Assembly (NCBI GenBank): GCA_944341075.1
Contig: CALVLV010000013.1
Span: forward strand, 1 to 52,861
Direction of reading: 5' to 3'
Length of the DNA stretch: 52,861 bases
From: an uncultured Clostridia bacterium
Lineage (GTDB): Bacteria; Bacillota; Clostridia; Christensenellales; Borkfalkiaceae
In this document: positions 28,643 to 35,857 of the stretch, in pieces
Layout: each line of letters starts with the position of its first letter
Numbering within the stretch: position 1 is the first letter of the stretch
Translations under genes and position numbers: made by a program
Notes under the pieces: model-generated
The model's input: the letters and a program-made list of their open reading frames with translations, nothing else
Told to the model about the DNA's origin: nothing
Databases searched by the model: none

Positions 28643-29557
28643 ATGATAGACAGACTGATAAAAAAGATAATCGACATGCAGAACCCCACCTGCGTGGGGC
28701 TGGATACAAGCTTTGAATATCTCCCCGACGACATGCGCGAGGATATGGCAACGTTCGAGGGCGTGTCTGAGGTGATAACCGAATTCAACATGAATATCGT
28801 AGATAAAATAAGCGACATAGTCCCCGCAATCAAGGTGCAGGTCGCTTACTACGAAATGTACGGCTACGAGGGGCTTAAGGCGTTCAACTATACCATAAAC
28901 TATGCGCTCGGTCGCGGAATGATAGTAATTGCCGACTGCAAGCGCAACGACATCGGCTCCACGGCGGGCTGCTATGCAAAGGCGTTCCTCGGCAAAACGA
29001 AGATCAACGAACAGAACCTGCGCGCCTTCCCCGCCGACATGCTCACAATAAACGGCTACCTCGGCACAGACGGCATACAGCCCTTTGTAGACGAATGTAA
29101 GGCCAACAACAAGGGCGCGTTCGTGCTTGTAAAGACGTCCAATCCCTCCAGCGGCGAAATTCAGGATCTCATGCTGGAAAACGGCAAAAAGGTGTACGAA
29201 CACATGGGCGACCTTGTTGCCGAATGGGGCAAAGATCTCATCGGCAAATACGGCTATTCGGATATCGGCGCCGTTGTGGGCGCCACCTATCCCGAACAGG
29301 GCGCTCAGCTGCGCAAACGTCTGCCCCACACGTTCTTCCTCATACCCGGCTACGGCGCCCAGGGCGGCTCTGCCGAATCTATCAAAGGCTGCTTCGACGA
29401 GCGCGGTCTGGGCGGCATCGTCAACAACTCCCGCGGCATAATCTGCGCGTATAAAAAGCCCCGCTACAGCGGAATGAGCTATTACCAGGCCGCGCGCGCC
29501 GCCTGCCTTGACATGAAGGAAGACATACTTAAAACTCTCGGCAAAATAGGTCGCTGA
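28643..29557 (+). CDS. pyrF: Orotidine 5'-phosphate decarboxylase (long form)
   Basis: 304 residues from ATG 28643, preceded by GTGAGGATC at a good distance; a TTG six codons earlier is disfavoured. The active-site motif DCKRNDIGST (about residues 94-103) holds the Asp-Lys-Asp catalytic set. The size and the STAGCYAKAFL continuation mark the type 2 OMP decarboxylases of about 300 residues rather than the short 235-residue Bacillus type. GGIVNNSRGIICAY near the end is the phosphate-binding loop. It converts OMP to UMP, the last de novo step, yet sits third in the operon. Confidence 0.95.
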   Translation: MIDRLIKKIIDMQNPTCVGLDTSFEYLPDDMREDMATFEGVSEVITEFNMNIVDKISDIVPAIKVQVAYYEMYGYEGLKAFNYTINYALGRGMIVIADCKRNDIGSTAGCYAKAFLGKTKINEQNLRAFPADMLTINGYLGTDGIQPFVDECKANNKGAFVLVKTSNPSSGEIQDLMLENGKKVYEHMGDLVAEWGKDLIGKYGYSDIGAVVGATYPEQGAQLRKRLPHTFFLIPGYGAQGGSAESIKGCFDERGLGGIVNNSRGIICAYKKPRYSGMSYYQAARAACLDMKEDILKTLGKIGR

Positions 29558-29658
29558 ACAGCGGCGGGCAAATGACGCAATATTAAGCGGCGCGCGGTAA
29601 ATTATCGCACAGGCACTCGCCGCCTTGCGACATATTTAAATTTTAATATTTAAACCTT

Positions 29659-30420
29659 ATGAAAGAACTTCTTGCAACCATAAAGCAAAACAAATGTATA
29701 GCGGAGGGGATATGGGCCATAACGCTCACCCTGCCCGAATCCGTCGGCAAAATAAGGGGCGGGCAGTTTGCCAACCTGTCGGTGGGCGACGGTTCCTTTC
29801 CGCTCAAGCGCCCTTTGGGTATCTGTTCGGCAGATGGCGACGATATCACGCTGTGCTATCAGCTCAAGGGCGACGGTACGCACCTTCTGTTGCAGCGCAA
29901 GGCGGGCGAAAAGCTCTCCGTTCTTCTGCCGCTCGGCAACGGTTTCGACCTCGGCGACGCAAAAAATATTGCCGTGGTAGGGGGCGGCGTGGGCATATTT
30001 CCGCTTGCCGCCGTCGTGCGGGAGTATGCGGGCAAGCGCAACTTTTACTCATACATAGGCTTCCGCGGCAGGCAGTATGCCTGCCTTGAGAACGTGTTTG
30101 CAGAGGGCGGCAGGCTCACCGTCGCCACAGACGACGGCAGCATGGGCGTAAAGGGCAATGCCGTGCAGGCCTTTCTTGCAGACTATAAAAATACAGACGC
30201 CGACCTTATAATCTCCTGCGGGCCTCCCGTAATGCTCCGCGCGCTCAAGTCGGCGCTCAAAGAGCGCGGCATAACCACAAAGTGCCTTGTTTCTTTGGAA
30301 GAGCGCATGGGCTGCGGCATAGGCGCCTGCCTTGTGTGCGCCTGCAAAAAGACCGACGGTCACAACGCCCGCGTATGCAAAGACGGCCCCGTGTTCGATA
30401 TAGACGAGGTAGAACTGTAA
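29659..30420 (+). CDS. pyrK: Dihydroorotate dehydrogenase electron-transfer subunit
   Basis: 253 residues. The N-terminal ferredoxin-reductase-like beta-barrel carries an FAD-binding block (KRPLGICSADGD region, about 54-65). A nucleotide-binding half follows (VVGGGVGIFPLA, about 107-118). The C-terminal 2Fe-2S site is formed by cysteines in RMGCGIGACLVCACKK plus a later Cys in NARVCKDGPVF. PyrK passes electrons from PyrD's FMN to NAD, defining a class 1B dihydroorotate dehydrogenase. No strong ribosome site is visible, and a 101 bp gap separates it from pyrF, so an internal start of transcription is possible. Its stop overlaps the next ATG (TAATG). Confidence 0.93.
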   Translation: MKELLATIKQNKCIAEGIWAITLTLPESVGKIRGGQFANLSVGDGSFPLKRPLGICSADGDDITLCYQLKGDGTHLLLQRKAGEKLSVLLPLGNGFDLGDAKNIAVVGGGVGIFPLAAVVREYAGKRNFYSYIGFRGRQYACLENVFAEGGRLTVATDDGSMGVKGNAVQAFLADYKNTDADLIISCGPPVMLRALKSALKERGITTKCLVSLEERMGCGIGACLVCACKKTDGHNARVCKDGPVFDIDEVEL

Positions 30421-30902
30421 TGGAGCGCGAAGTCATAGCCGCAAGGAACGGCAAGGCCGTGGTGATGAATATCGTCATTGCCGCTGTGGCGCTTGCGGCG
30501 CTCGCCTACCTTGTATATCTTGCCTGCACGGGCGAAGATACGGGCAGCATAGTGGTCGGGGCGCTCCTTTCGGCGCTTGCGCTCGCCGTAGCGCTGTGGT
30601 ACGGTATTCCCGCCGTGCTCATACTGTGCAAGCCGAAGGATATCATCGTAAAGAGCGGCACCGAATTTGTCATAAACGGCAAAAAATACGCTCTTTCGGA
30701 TATCTCCACCGCCCAGCTGAAGATGCACAGGGTAAACAGCGGCGAATTTGCCTTCGGTGATATAGTCATAGAACTTAAAAAGGGCGGCAAAGTCACCTGC
30801 CGCGGCATAGAAAACGCCAAGGACTGCTACGAAAGATTCTGCGCCGTATTTACGGGCGGGAAGCTTAAGCAAAAGTCCACGGGCGACAAAAGAGGGAAGT
30901 AA
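30420..30902 (+). CDS. Membrane protein with PH-like domain embedded in the pyr operon
   Basis: 160 residues from ATG 30420, sharing one base with the pyrK stop and ending immediately before pyrD, so it is translated as part of the operon. Two membrane helices lie at about residues 16-38 and 43-65. The remaining cytosolic part (about 70-150) has the strand pattern of a bacterial PH-like domain: DIIVKSGTEFVINGKKYALS, then DIVIELKKGGKVTCRGIENA and a closing helix DCYERFCAVF. The tail is Lys-rich. I know of no established role for such a protein in pyrimidine synthesis. It might hold PyrK/PyrD at the membrane or be an unrelated passenger. Confidence 0.7.
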   Translation: MEREVIAARNGKAVVMNIVIAAVALAALAYLVYLACTGEDTGSIVVGALLSALALAVALWYGIPAVLILCKPKDIIVKSGTEFVINGKKYALSDISTAQLKMHRVNSGEFAFGDIVIELKKGGKVTCRGIENAKDCYERFCAVFTGGKLKQKSTGDKRGK

Positions 30903-31811
30903 ATGGCAAATTTATCGGTTAAAATATGCGGCGTCGGGTTTTACAACCCCGTCATCGCTGCAAGCGGCACATTCGGTTTCGGCAGGGAGTATAACGAGCT
31001 GTACGATATATCGCTTGTAGGCGGCGTCAGCACCAAGGGGCTTACCTTGGAGCCCCGCCCCGGCAACCCCGTGCCAAGGATAGCAGAGGGCAAATCGGTC
31101 ATACTCAATGCCGTAGGGCTTCAGAACCCCGGCGTGGAGGAGTTTATCAAAAACGACCTCGAATGGCTCAGGACAAAAACAAAGGTAGTAGCCAACGTTG
31201 CGGGCAGAACGCTTGAAGATTATCAGGGCATCTGCGCGCGGCTTGACGGGCTTGTGGACATGATTGAGCTGAACATCTCCTGCCCCAACGTGCGTGCGGG
31301 CGGCATGGCGCTGGGTATTAAGCCCGAAAACGTGGAGGAGGTTACAAGGCTGTGCAAGGCGCAGCTTAAAAGCACACCGCTTATAGTAAAGCTTTCGCCC
31401 AATGTGGAGAGCATTGCCGTAAACGCGCAGGCGGCCCAGCGGGGCGGCGCGGACTGCATTTCGCTTATAAATACGCTGACGGGCATGGTTATAGATATCG
31501 AAAGGAGGCGGCCCGTCATTGCAAACAACACGGGCGGAGTTTCGGGCGCGGGCATAATGCCGATAGCGCTGCGCATGGTGTACGAGGCCGCGCACGCGGT
31601 CAGCATACCCGTTATAGGAATGGGCGGCATAACCTGCGGAAGGGACGCCATAGCCTTTATGATGGCGGGCGCGCGCGCCGTTCAGGTGGGTACGGCCAAC
31701 TTTACCGACAGCTACGCTATCCCCCGCATTGTAAGGGAAATGGATGAGTGGCTGAACTCTCACAAAATTGAAGATGTGAACGAAATAGTCGATACTTTAA
31801 AATTAAACTGA
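30903..31811 (+). CDS. pyrD: Dihydroorotate dehydrogenase, class 1B catalytic subunit
   Basis: 302 residues; the ATG directly abuts the previous stop (TAAATG). It is an FMN-binding TIM barrel. NISCPNVRAGG (about residues 121-131) contains the catalytic Cys that marks class 1 enzymes, where class 2 enzymes have Ser. INTLTG and NNTGGVSGAGIMPIAL bind substrate and FMN phosphate, and IGMGGITCGRDAIAFMMAGA completes the phosphate site. With PyrK it oxidises dihydroorotate to orotate using NAD. The order pyrK, extra gene, pyrD differs from the common directly adjacent pyrK-pyrD. Confidence 0.95.
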   Translation: MANLSVKICGVGFYNPVIAASGTFGFGREYNELYDISLVGGVSTKGLTLEPRPGNPVPRIAEGKSVILNAVGLQNPGVEEFIKNDLEWLRTKTKVVANVAGRTLEDYQGICARLDGLVDMIELNISCPNVRAGGMALGIKPENVEEVTRLCKAQLKSTPLIVKLSPNVESIAVNAQAAQRGGADCISLINTLTGMVIDIERRRPVIANNTGGVSGAGIMPIALRMVYEAAHAVSIPVIGMGGITCGRDAIAFMMAGARAVQVGTANFTDSYAIPRIVREMDEWLNSHKIEDVNEIVDTLKLN

Positions 31812-31826
31812 AACGGAGGGTGTAAA

Positions 31827-32489
31827 ATGACAGAACTTACATACAAACAACGCTTTATAAAATTTATGGTTGAAAACGGCGTGCTCACCTTCGGCGAATT
31901 CACGCTCAAAAGCGGCCGCAAGGCGCCCTACTTTATAAATACGGGCAACTACAAAACGGGCGCGCAGCTTGCCCGCCTCGGCGAATATTATGCCGAGTGC
32001 ATCGCTGAAAACAAAATAGAGGGGCAAACGCTGGTCGGCCCCGCGTACAAGGGCATACCGCTCGCCGTTACCACGGCAGTTGCGCTCTGGAACAATCACG
32101 GCAAAGACCTCAACTACTGCTTCGACCGCAAAGAGGTGAAGGATCACGGCGAGGGCGGCCTGTTCGTCGGCAAACAGCTTGAGGACGGAGAAAAAGTCAT
32201 ACTGATAGAGGATGTGATGACGTCGGGCAAGGCCCTGCGCGAAATGCTCCCCAAACTTGCCGCCGCCGCAAAGGTAGAGGTGACGGGCATGGTCATAAGC
32301 GTGGACAGGCAGGAAAAGGCGCTCAACTCCGACCTCTCCGCCGTGCAGGAAGCTTTTAAGGAATTTGGCGTAAAAGTATATTCTATAGTCACCATGCAGG
32401 ACATCATAGACGCCATCGAACAGGGCGTCATCGGCGGCAGCGAATATCTTGAAAAGATGAAGGAGTACCGCGCGGTGTACGGCGCATAA
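31827..32489 (+). CDS. pyrE: Orotate phosphoribosyltransferase
   Basis: 220 residues, preceded by ACGGAGGG. The PRPP-binding motif VILIEDVMTSGKAL (about residues 125-138) and the flexible catalytic loop DRKEVKDHGEGG (about 96-107, with Lys and His that touch pyrophosphate) are present. The fold is a type I phosphoribosyltransferase with an N-terminal hood; KSGRKAPYFINTG binds orotate. It makes OMP from orotate and PRPP, so it feeds PyrF. It is the last gene of the operon and is followed at 49 bp by a clear terminator. carA, carB and pyrR are not in this window. Confidence 0.95.
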   Translation: MTELTYKQRFIKFMVENGVLTFGEFTLKSGRKAPYFINTGNYKTGAQLARLGEYYAECIAENKIEGQTLVGPAYKGIPLAVTTAVALWNNHGKDLNYCFDRKEVKDHGEGGLFVGKQLEDGEKVILIEDVMTSGKALREMLPKLAAAAKVEVTGMVISVDRQEKALNSDLSAVQEAFKEFGVKVYSIVTMQDIIDAIEQGVIGGSEYLEKMKEYRAVYGA

Positions 32490-32537
32490 ATTGCGTTATT
32501 TATTATTGCAAGGTATTTGATTTAATTAAATAATATC

Positions 32538-32566
32538 AAAAAAACGCCCCTCAAAAGGGCGTTTTT
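32538..32566. terminator. Terminator of the pyr operon (bidirectional)
   Basis: AAAAACGCCC-ctcaaaa-GGGCGTTTTT: a ten-pair stem with T-tracts on both strands, so it can also end the convergent deacetylase transcript. Confidence 0.9.
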
Positions 32567-32720
32567 AATTGTATTTCAAGTATTATGTCACGCATAATTG
32601 ACTAAAAATCGGCGTTCTATCGGGTTTTTCGCCGTTTTTGCGGTTATACGCACGTTGTGCTGAAATTTACGCTCGGGACAAAAAATAATATTTTTATTTT
32701 TGATTAATTCAATATTTAAC

Positions 32721-33548
32721 TCAGAAAGTCCCAAAGGTGTAGCCCTTCTGCTTGTAATATTTGATTATTTTTCTCGTCGCTTCGGGGGTATACTTTTTAT
32801 CTGTGGAGTCGTGCGATAAAAGTACTATGTTGTTGCAGTTTGCCGAAGTTTCAACGGCGTTCCTGTACAGGTCGTCCGTGCCGCCCGCGCCCCACTCTGC
32901 GTCGCGCGTGCTGGCGTTCCAGTCAACATACCTCATGCCGTGTTCGGCCGCCGCGGCGATAATGTCGCTCTTCAGCCCGTAGGAGCCTCCGGGGAAACGG
33001 TATACGCAAGACCTCCTGCCCGTTATGCTCTCGATAACGTCGTTGCACCTGTCTATGTCCTCTATAAGGCTCTGCGGGGAGCGGTATATCTTTTTATAGT
33101 CATGCGTATAGGAGTGGACTGCCACGGTGTGCCCGCTTTCCGCCTCGCGCCTTATAAGGTAGCGCCTGCGTTCGGCCTGTTGCCCCACTATAAAAAAGGT
33201 GGCTTTTACGTTTTCGCTGTCCAGAATGTCTAAAATTTTTGGCGTTATCCTGTCGCTCGGCCCGTCGTCGAATGTAAGGTAAACTGTCTTTTCGGTTGTG
33301 TGACTTACCTTTTCTGTCGTCTGAGCGTCGGCGGGGTATGTTTGTATGCCCGATGAAAAGGCCTCTTCATATTCATTTGACGGCAATACAGCTAAAGTCG
33401 GAATTGATTGCGCGCAGTTGAATGTCTGTCTTGTTTTGCCTTCCAGTCCGTATGCCACCCACAGTACGGCAAAGGCCACGGCAAGTATCGCCGCCGCGGC
33501 GGCAAAATATTTTCTGTTCATACAATAAGGTTGTGCGGTTTCAGTCAT
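32721..33548 (-). CDS. Membrane-anchored polysaccharide deacetylase (NodB domain)
   Basis: 275 residues from ATG 33548. Other starts (33521, 33611) are possible because none has a clear ribosome site; longer frames collide with the divergent YjzC-like gene. An N-terminal membrane helix (about residues 13-35) is followed by a linker and the NodB domain: TFDDGPSDRITPKIL (catalytic and metal Asp), HSYTHDYKKIY (metal His pair), RFPGGSYG and a final LLSHDS with His. Such enzymes remove N-acetyl groups from peptidoglycan or other surface glycans outside the cell, and several act on spore cortex (PdaA). The role here is inferred from the family. Confidence 0.85.
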   Translation of the reverse strand: MTETAQPYCMNRKYFAAAAAILAVAFAVLWVAYGLEGKTRQTFNCAQSIPTLAVLPSNEYEEAFSSGIQTYPADAQTTEKVSHTTEKTVYLTFDDGPSDRITPKILDILDSENVKATFFIVGQQAERRRYLIRREAESGHTVAVHSYTHDYKKIYRSPQSLIEDIDRCNDVIESITGRRSCVYRFPGGSYGLKSDIIAAAAEHGMRYVDWNASTRDAEWGAGGTDDLYRNAVETSANCNNIVLLSHDSTDKKYTPEATRKIIKYYKQKGYTFGTF

Positions 33549-33671
33549 TTTAAAATCGCGTAAAATTTTTTTGCTCAAATTTTTTGTTTTTACGGTTAAT
33601 TTGCCTTTCATGGCGCATACTGCTTTTGTAACGGGCGGCACTTGCCCGCACTTAACACAAGGAGGATTGTT

Positions 33672-33830
33672 ATGAGACTGAACAGCGGCGATTACGCTCC
33701 CCGCAGCGGCTCTTACAAAGTGGTCGACGGTCAGGGCAAAACGGTGAACACCATCTATATTGCAGAGGGCGAAACTATGCCCCCTACGCAGACCAGCGGC
33801 TGCCACTACGAATTCTGCGGTGAGGAATAA
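33672..33830 (+). CDS. YjzC-like small protein (52 aa)
   Basis: 52 residues starting at ATG 33672 behind a perfect AAGGAGG. The layout, with a Gly-Asp-x-x-Pro start, GSYKVVDGQGK, NTIYIAEGE and MPPTQ then GCHYEF, resembles the short YjzC-type proteins common in Bacillota, whose function is unknown. There is no membrane segment. It is divergent from the polysaccharide deacetylase, with a hairpin terminator 73 bp downstream. The strength of the ribosome site suggests abundant production. Confidence 0.6.
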   Translation: MRLNSGDYAPRSGSYKVVDGQGKTVNTIYIAEGETMPPTQTSGCHYEFCGEE

Positions 33831-33902
33831 GGCTTTCAATTGAATTTACTGTTCCGCAGTAAAATAATGCTTAAGATAAAATAAATACAGATGCACAATG
33901 CA

Positions 33903-33934
33903 AAAAAGGTGTCCGCAGTTGCTGACGCCTTTTT
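33903..33934 (+). terminator. Terminator of the YjzC-like gene
   Basis: AAAAAGGTGTC pairs with GACGCCTTTTT (one G-U) across a 10 nt loop, ending in a five-T run. Confidence 0.75.
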
Positions 33935-33974
33935 GTGTTGCATATTTTGGTGGGATTATTTTTTTGTTGCGGCA

Positions 33975-34018
33975 TAAAACAAATGCCCTTTGAGGTATCG
34001 CTCAAAGGGCTTGTAATG
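33975..34018 (-). repeat. 44 bp terminator-type repeat, copy 1 (original tRNA-Thr terminator)
   Basis: The hairpin GCCCTTTGAG/CTCAAAGGGC is followed on the minus strand by ATTTGTTTT. It sits directly downstream of the 22 bp tRNA-Thr remnant, so it is probably the terminator that once followed the intact tRNA. 38 of 44 positions match copy 2 at 34115-34158. Confidence 0.7.
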
Positions 34019-34037
34019 GAGCTACTGGCCGGATTCG
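34016..34037 (-). repeat. attL-like remnant: 3' end of tRNA-Thr
   Basis: 22 bases identical to and in the same orientation as 38293-38314 inside the intact tRNA-Thr gene (T-loop to CCA plus one base). This is the typical displaced 3' end left by integration at a tRNA gene. Confidence 0.75.
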
Positions 34038-34114
34038 TAAGGAGCGAAGCGACGGAATAGCGATTGTTGCGCATAGCGCCAATCGCGTCCATATTTCGTT
34101 CTCGGACAGCAGCT

Positions 34115-34158
34115 TAAAACAAATGCCCTTTGAGATGCTTCTCAAAGGGCTTGTAATG
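34115..34158 (-). repeat. 44 bp terminator-type repeat, copy 2
   Basis: Same hairpin arms as copy 1 with a different six-base loop, exactly 140 bp away. It lies 76 bp after the AAA+ gene and probably ends its transcript. Confidence 0.7.
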
Positions 34159-34233
34159 TCTTTAGTGTACGAAAAAGCTGCGCTCACAAGCGCTTGTGCA
34201 AGAAAAAAGCCGCGGGAAATAGCTGGAGACTAT

Positions 34234-35685
34234 TTATGACAGTGTTTTTATTCCTCCGAGTTCATTCAATATTTTCTCGCACTCGGGCTTGAAGATGTTT
34301 CCTTTCTCGACAAGTATGGGTATGAGCTTTTTGATGAGCTCAGCGTTTGCCTCAATAATCGGTTTTGCCTTTTTGTAGCAATCGTCGATTATTTTGTCAA
34401 ACTCGGCATTAACCTTATTCAGCTTTTCCTGTGTATATTTGATGTCATCATTACGGTCGCTCGAGTATCTCAAATCCAGCCCCATCAGCCCGTCTCTTGA
34501 CATTCCAGAAAGGATACAGTCCACCGTTGTAAGCAGATAATATGTATTGTCGTAAAGTTTATTCAGTACCAATTCTTCGGCAACGTAACCGCCCATAAGC
34601 GCACAAATGGCATTCAGATAGTCTGCCTTCGTGTAGTAGAAACTGCAATTGTCATCATCTTCATCATCGTTATAATTATCGTCCTCATTGTCGTAGTTTC
34701 TGTCGCGGAACCCTATTCCGCCCGTTTCGCTATCTTCGTCATCGGGCTGTATGCCAAAGTCAATGCCGTCCTCGTCATCAAAGTCGTCATCATACTGGCT
34801 TATAGTTGCATTGAAATACAGGTTGCAGACTGTATTATTGCCGAGCCTGAGCAGATAATCGCCGGAATTTAAGCTTCTCGCCACTATAAAGCAACCTATG
34901 TTGCGGCAGGCATTTATCATGTCGGCCTGTGTTGGCATTCTTCGCGGCAAATCTTCCGATTTGCTTTCAAGTATGCGTTCCTTTATCAGTTTTTCCGAAA
35001 TAAAACCGTTTTTGTCCGATTGTAAAACGCATTCGTTTACCAGCGTTTCGAGCGCCGCGCACGAAAATCTGTTGCATAACTTAGCAAGTTCTTCCATTGT
35101 CATTTCAAATGTGCAGCTCGTCTTTCCCGCATAAAATTTGAGAATTTCCACGCGCGAGGGGTAGTCTGGCCGCCCGATATGTATTTTCTTGTCGATTCTG
35201 CCGGGACGGACGAGGGTAGAGGGGAGATTTTCGTAGTCATTGCATGTCGCTACAAAAATAAAATTCTTATTGCTGTTCATGCCGTCGATAAGGGTGAGCA
35301 ACTGTGCAAGAATGGCTTTTGAGTGGTCGGAGTAGTATTCTTCGCTTACGTTGGGCAACACTTTGTCCATTTCATCAAAGAAAATCATTGTTGGTTTGTT
35401 GGATTTTCGTGCACTGTCAAAGGCTTTCTTTATCCTTTTAAGAAGCGAACTTTTGTCTGCCATGTTGCCAAGGTCTATGTTAATCATTTCAAGTTTGCAT
35501 ATGCTCGCCATTACCTTGGCAAACAACGTTTTGCCCGTTCCAGTTTCGCCATAAAAAATTATGCCTTTTGGCAGTTTCGCTCCGCGCTCCAGGTATATAT
35601 CCCTGTTATTTATTATTTCGCAAAGCCTTTTAAGTTCCTCCTTTTCTTGTGCATAACCCGCTATATCCGCTAATCTGTAATTCAT
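34234..35685 (-). CDS. Soluble FtsH-like AAA+ ATPase with an inactivated M41 protease domain
   Basis: 483 residues, no membrane helix. AAA+ module (1-245): Walker A GETGTGKT (46-53), Walker B FFDEMD (102-107), sensor ATCND (146-150), Arg fingers in RPGR (160-163). What follows matches FtsH's M41 region in order, but the zinc site HEAGH is replaced by RNIGC (261-265). The GGYVAEELV helix (365-373) is kept, yet the third zinc ligand (the Asp of FtsH GASND) appears lost. A 50-residue Asp/Glu/Asn-rich insert (about 298-347) splits the domain. The C-terminal helices resemble FtsH's. It probably remodels proteins without cutting them. Good ribosome site (GGAGGTG). Divergent from the RHH-WYL regulator, which may control it. 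Confidence 0.8.
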   Translation of the reverse strand: MNYRLADIAGYAQEKEELKRLCEIINNRDIYLERGAKLPKGIIFYGETGTGKTLFAKVMASICKLEMINIDLGNMADKSSLLKRIKKAFDSARKSNKPTMIFFDEMDKVLPNVSEEYYSDHSKAILAQLLTLIDGMNSNKNFIFVATCNDYENLPSTLVRPGRIDKKIHIGRPDYPSRVEILKFYAGKTSCTFEMTMEELAKLCNRFSCAALETLVNECVLQSDKNGFISEKLIKERILESKSEDLPRRMPTQADMINACRNIGCFIVARSLNSGDYLLRLGNNTVCNLYFNATISQYDDDFDDEDGIDFGIQPDDEDSETGGIGFRDRNYDNEDDNYNDDEDDDNCSFYYTKADYLNAICALMGGYVAEELVLNKLYDNTYYLLTTVDCILSGMSRDGLMGLDLRYSSDRNDDIKYTQEKLNKVNAEFDKIIDDCYKKAKPIIEANAELIKKLIPILVEKGNIFKPECEKILNELGGIKTLS

Positions 35686-35769
35686 GTTTTCACCTCCGTA
35701 AAATTTAATTGTACTTCCATTTTATACTATCGGCTCCAAAAAGGAATACCGCAATATGTATAATTTTTT

Positions 35770-35832
35770 TGACCCCTTTTTTAAAGGTACGATAATTAAA
35801 TTTTGCTTGATTTATGACCCCTTTTAGGGTAC
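35770..35832. promoter_or_regulatory. Paired operator-like repeats between the AAA+ and RHH-WYL genes
   Basis: TGACCCCTTTTTTAAAGGTAC (first 20 of its 21 bases end GTA) at 35770-35790 and TGACCCCTTTTAGGGTAC at 35815-35832 share TGACCCCTTTT and a GGTAC end and are each partly palindromic. The second fills the spacer of the regulator's promoter. Confidence 0.6.
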
Positions 35833-35835
35833 AAT
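35807..35835 (+). promoter_or_regulatory. Promoter of the RHH-WYL regulator
   Basis: TTGATT (35807-35812), 17 bp spacer, TACAAT (35830-35835). An operator-like repeat overlaps the spacer, as expected for autoregulation. Confidence 0.7.
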
Positions 35836-35857
35836 ACAAATAAATGGAGGGAATTTT

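Noticed and set aside
28490-29329. 279-codon minus-strand frame opposite pyrF
   Set aside because: Antisense shadow of pyrF with no supporting features.
34016-34037. Second tRNA gene
   Set aside because: Only 22 bases of the 3' end are present; there is no D-arm or anticodon arm. It is interpreted as an integration scar.
33871-34187. Two short minus-strand frames sharing an SKGICF-like string
   Set aside because: The shared peptide is just the translation of the duplicated terminator hairpin; the region is non-coding.
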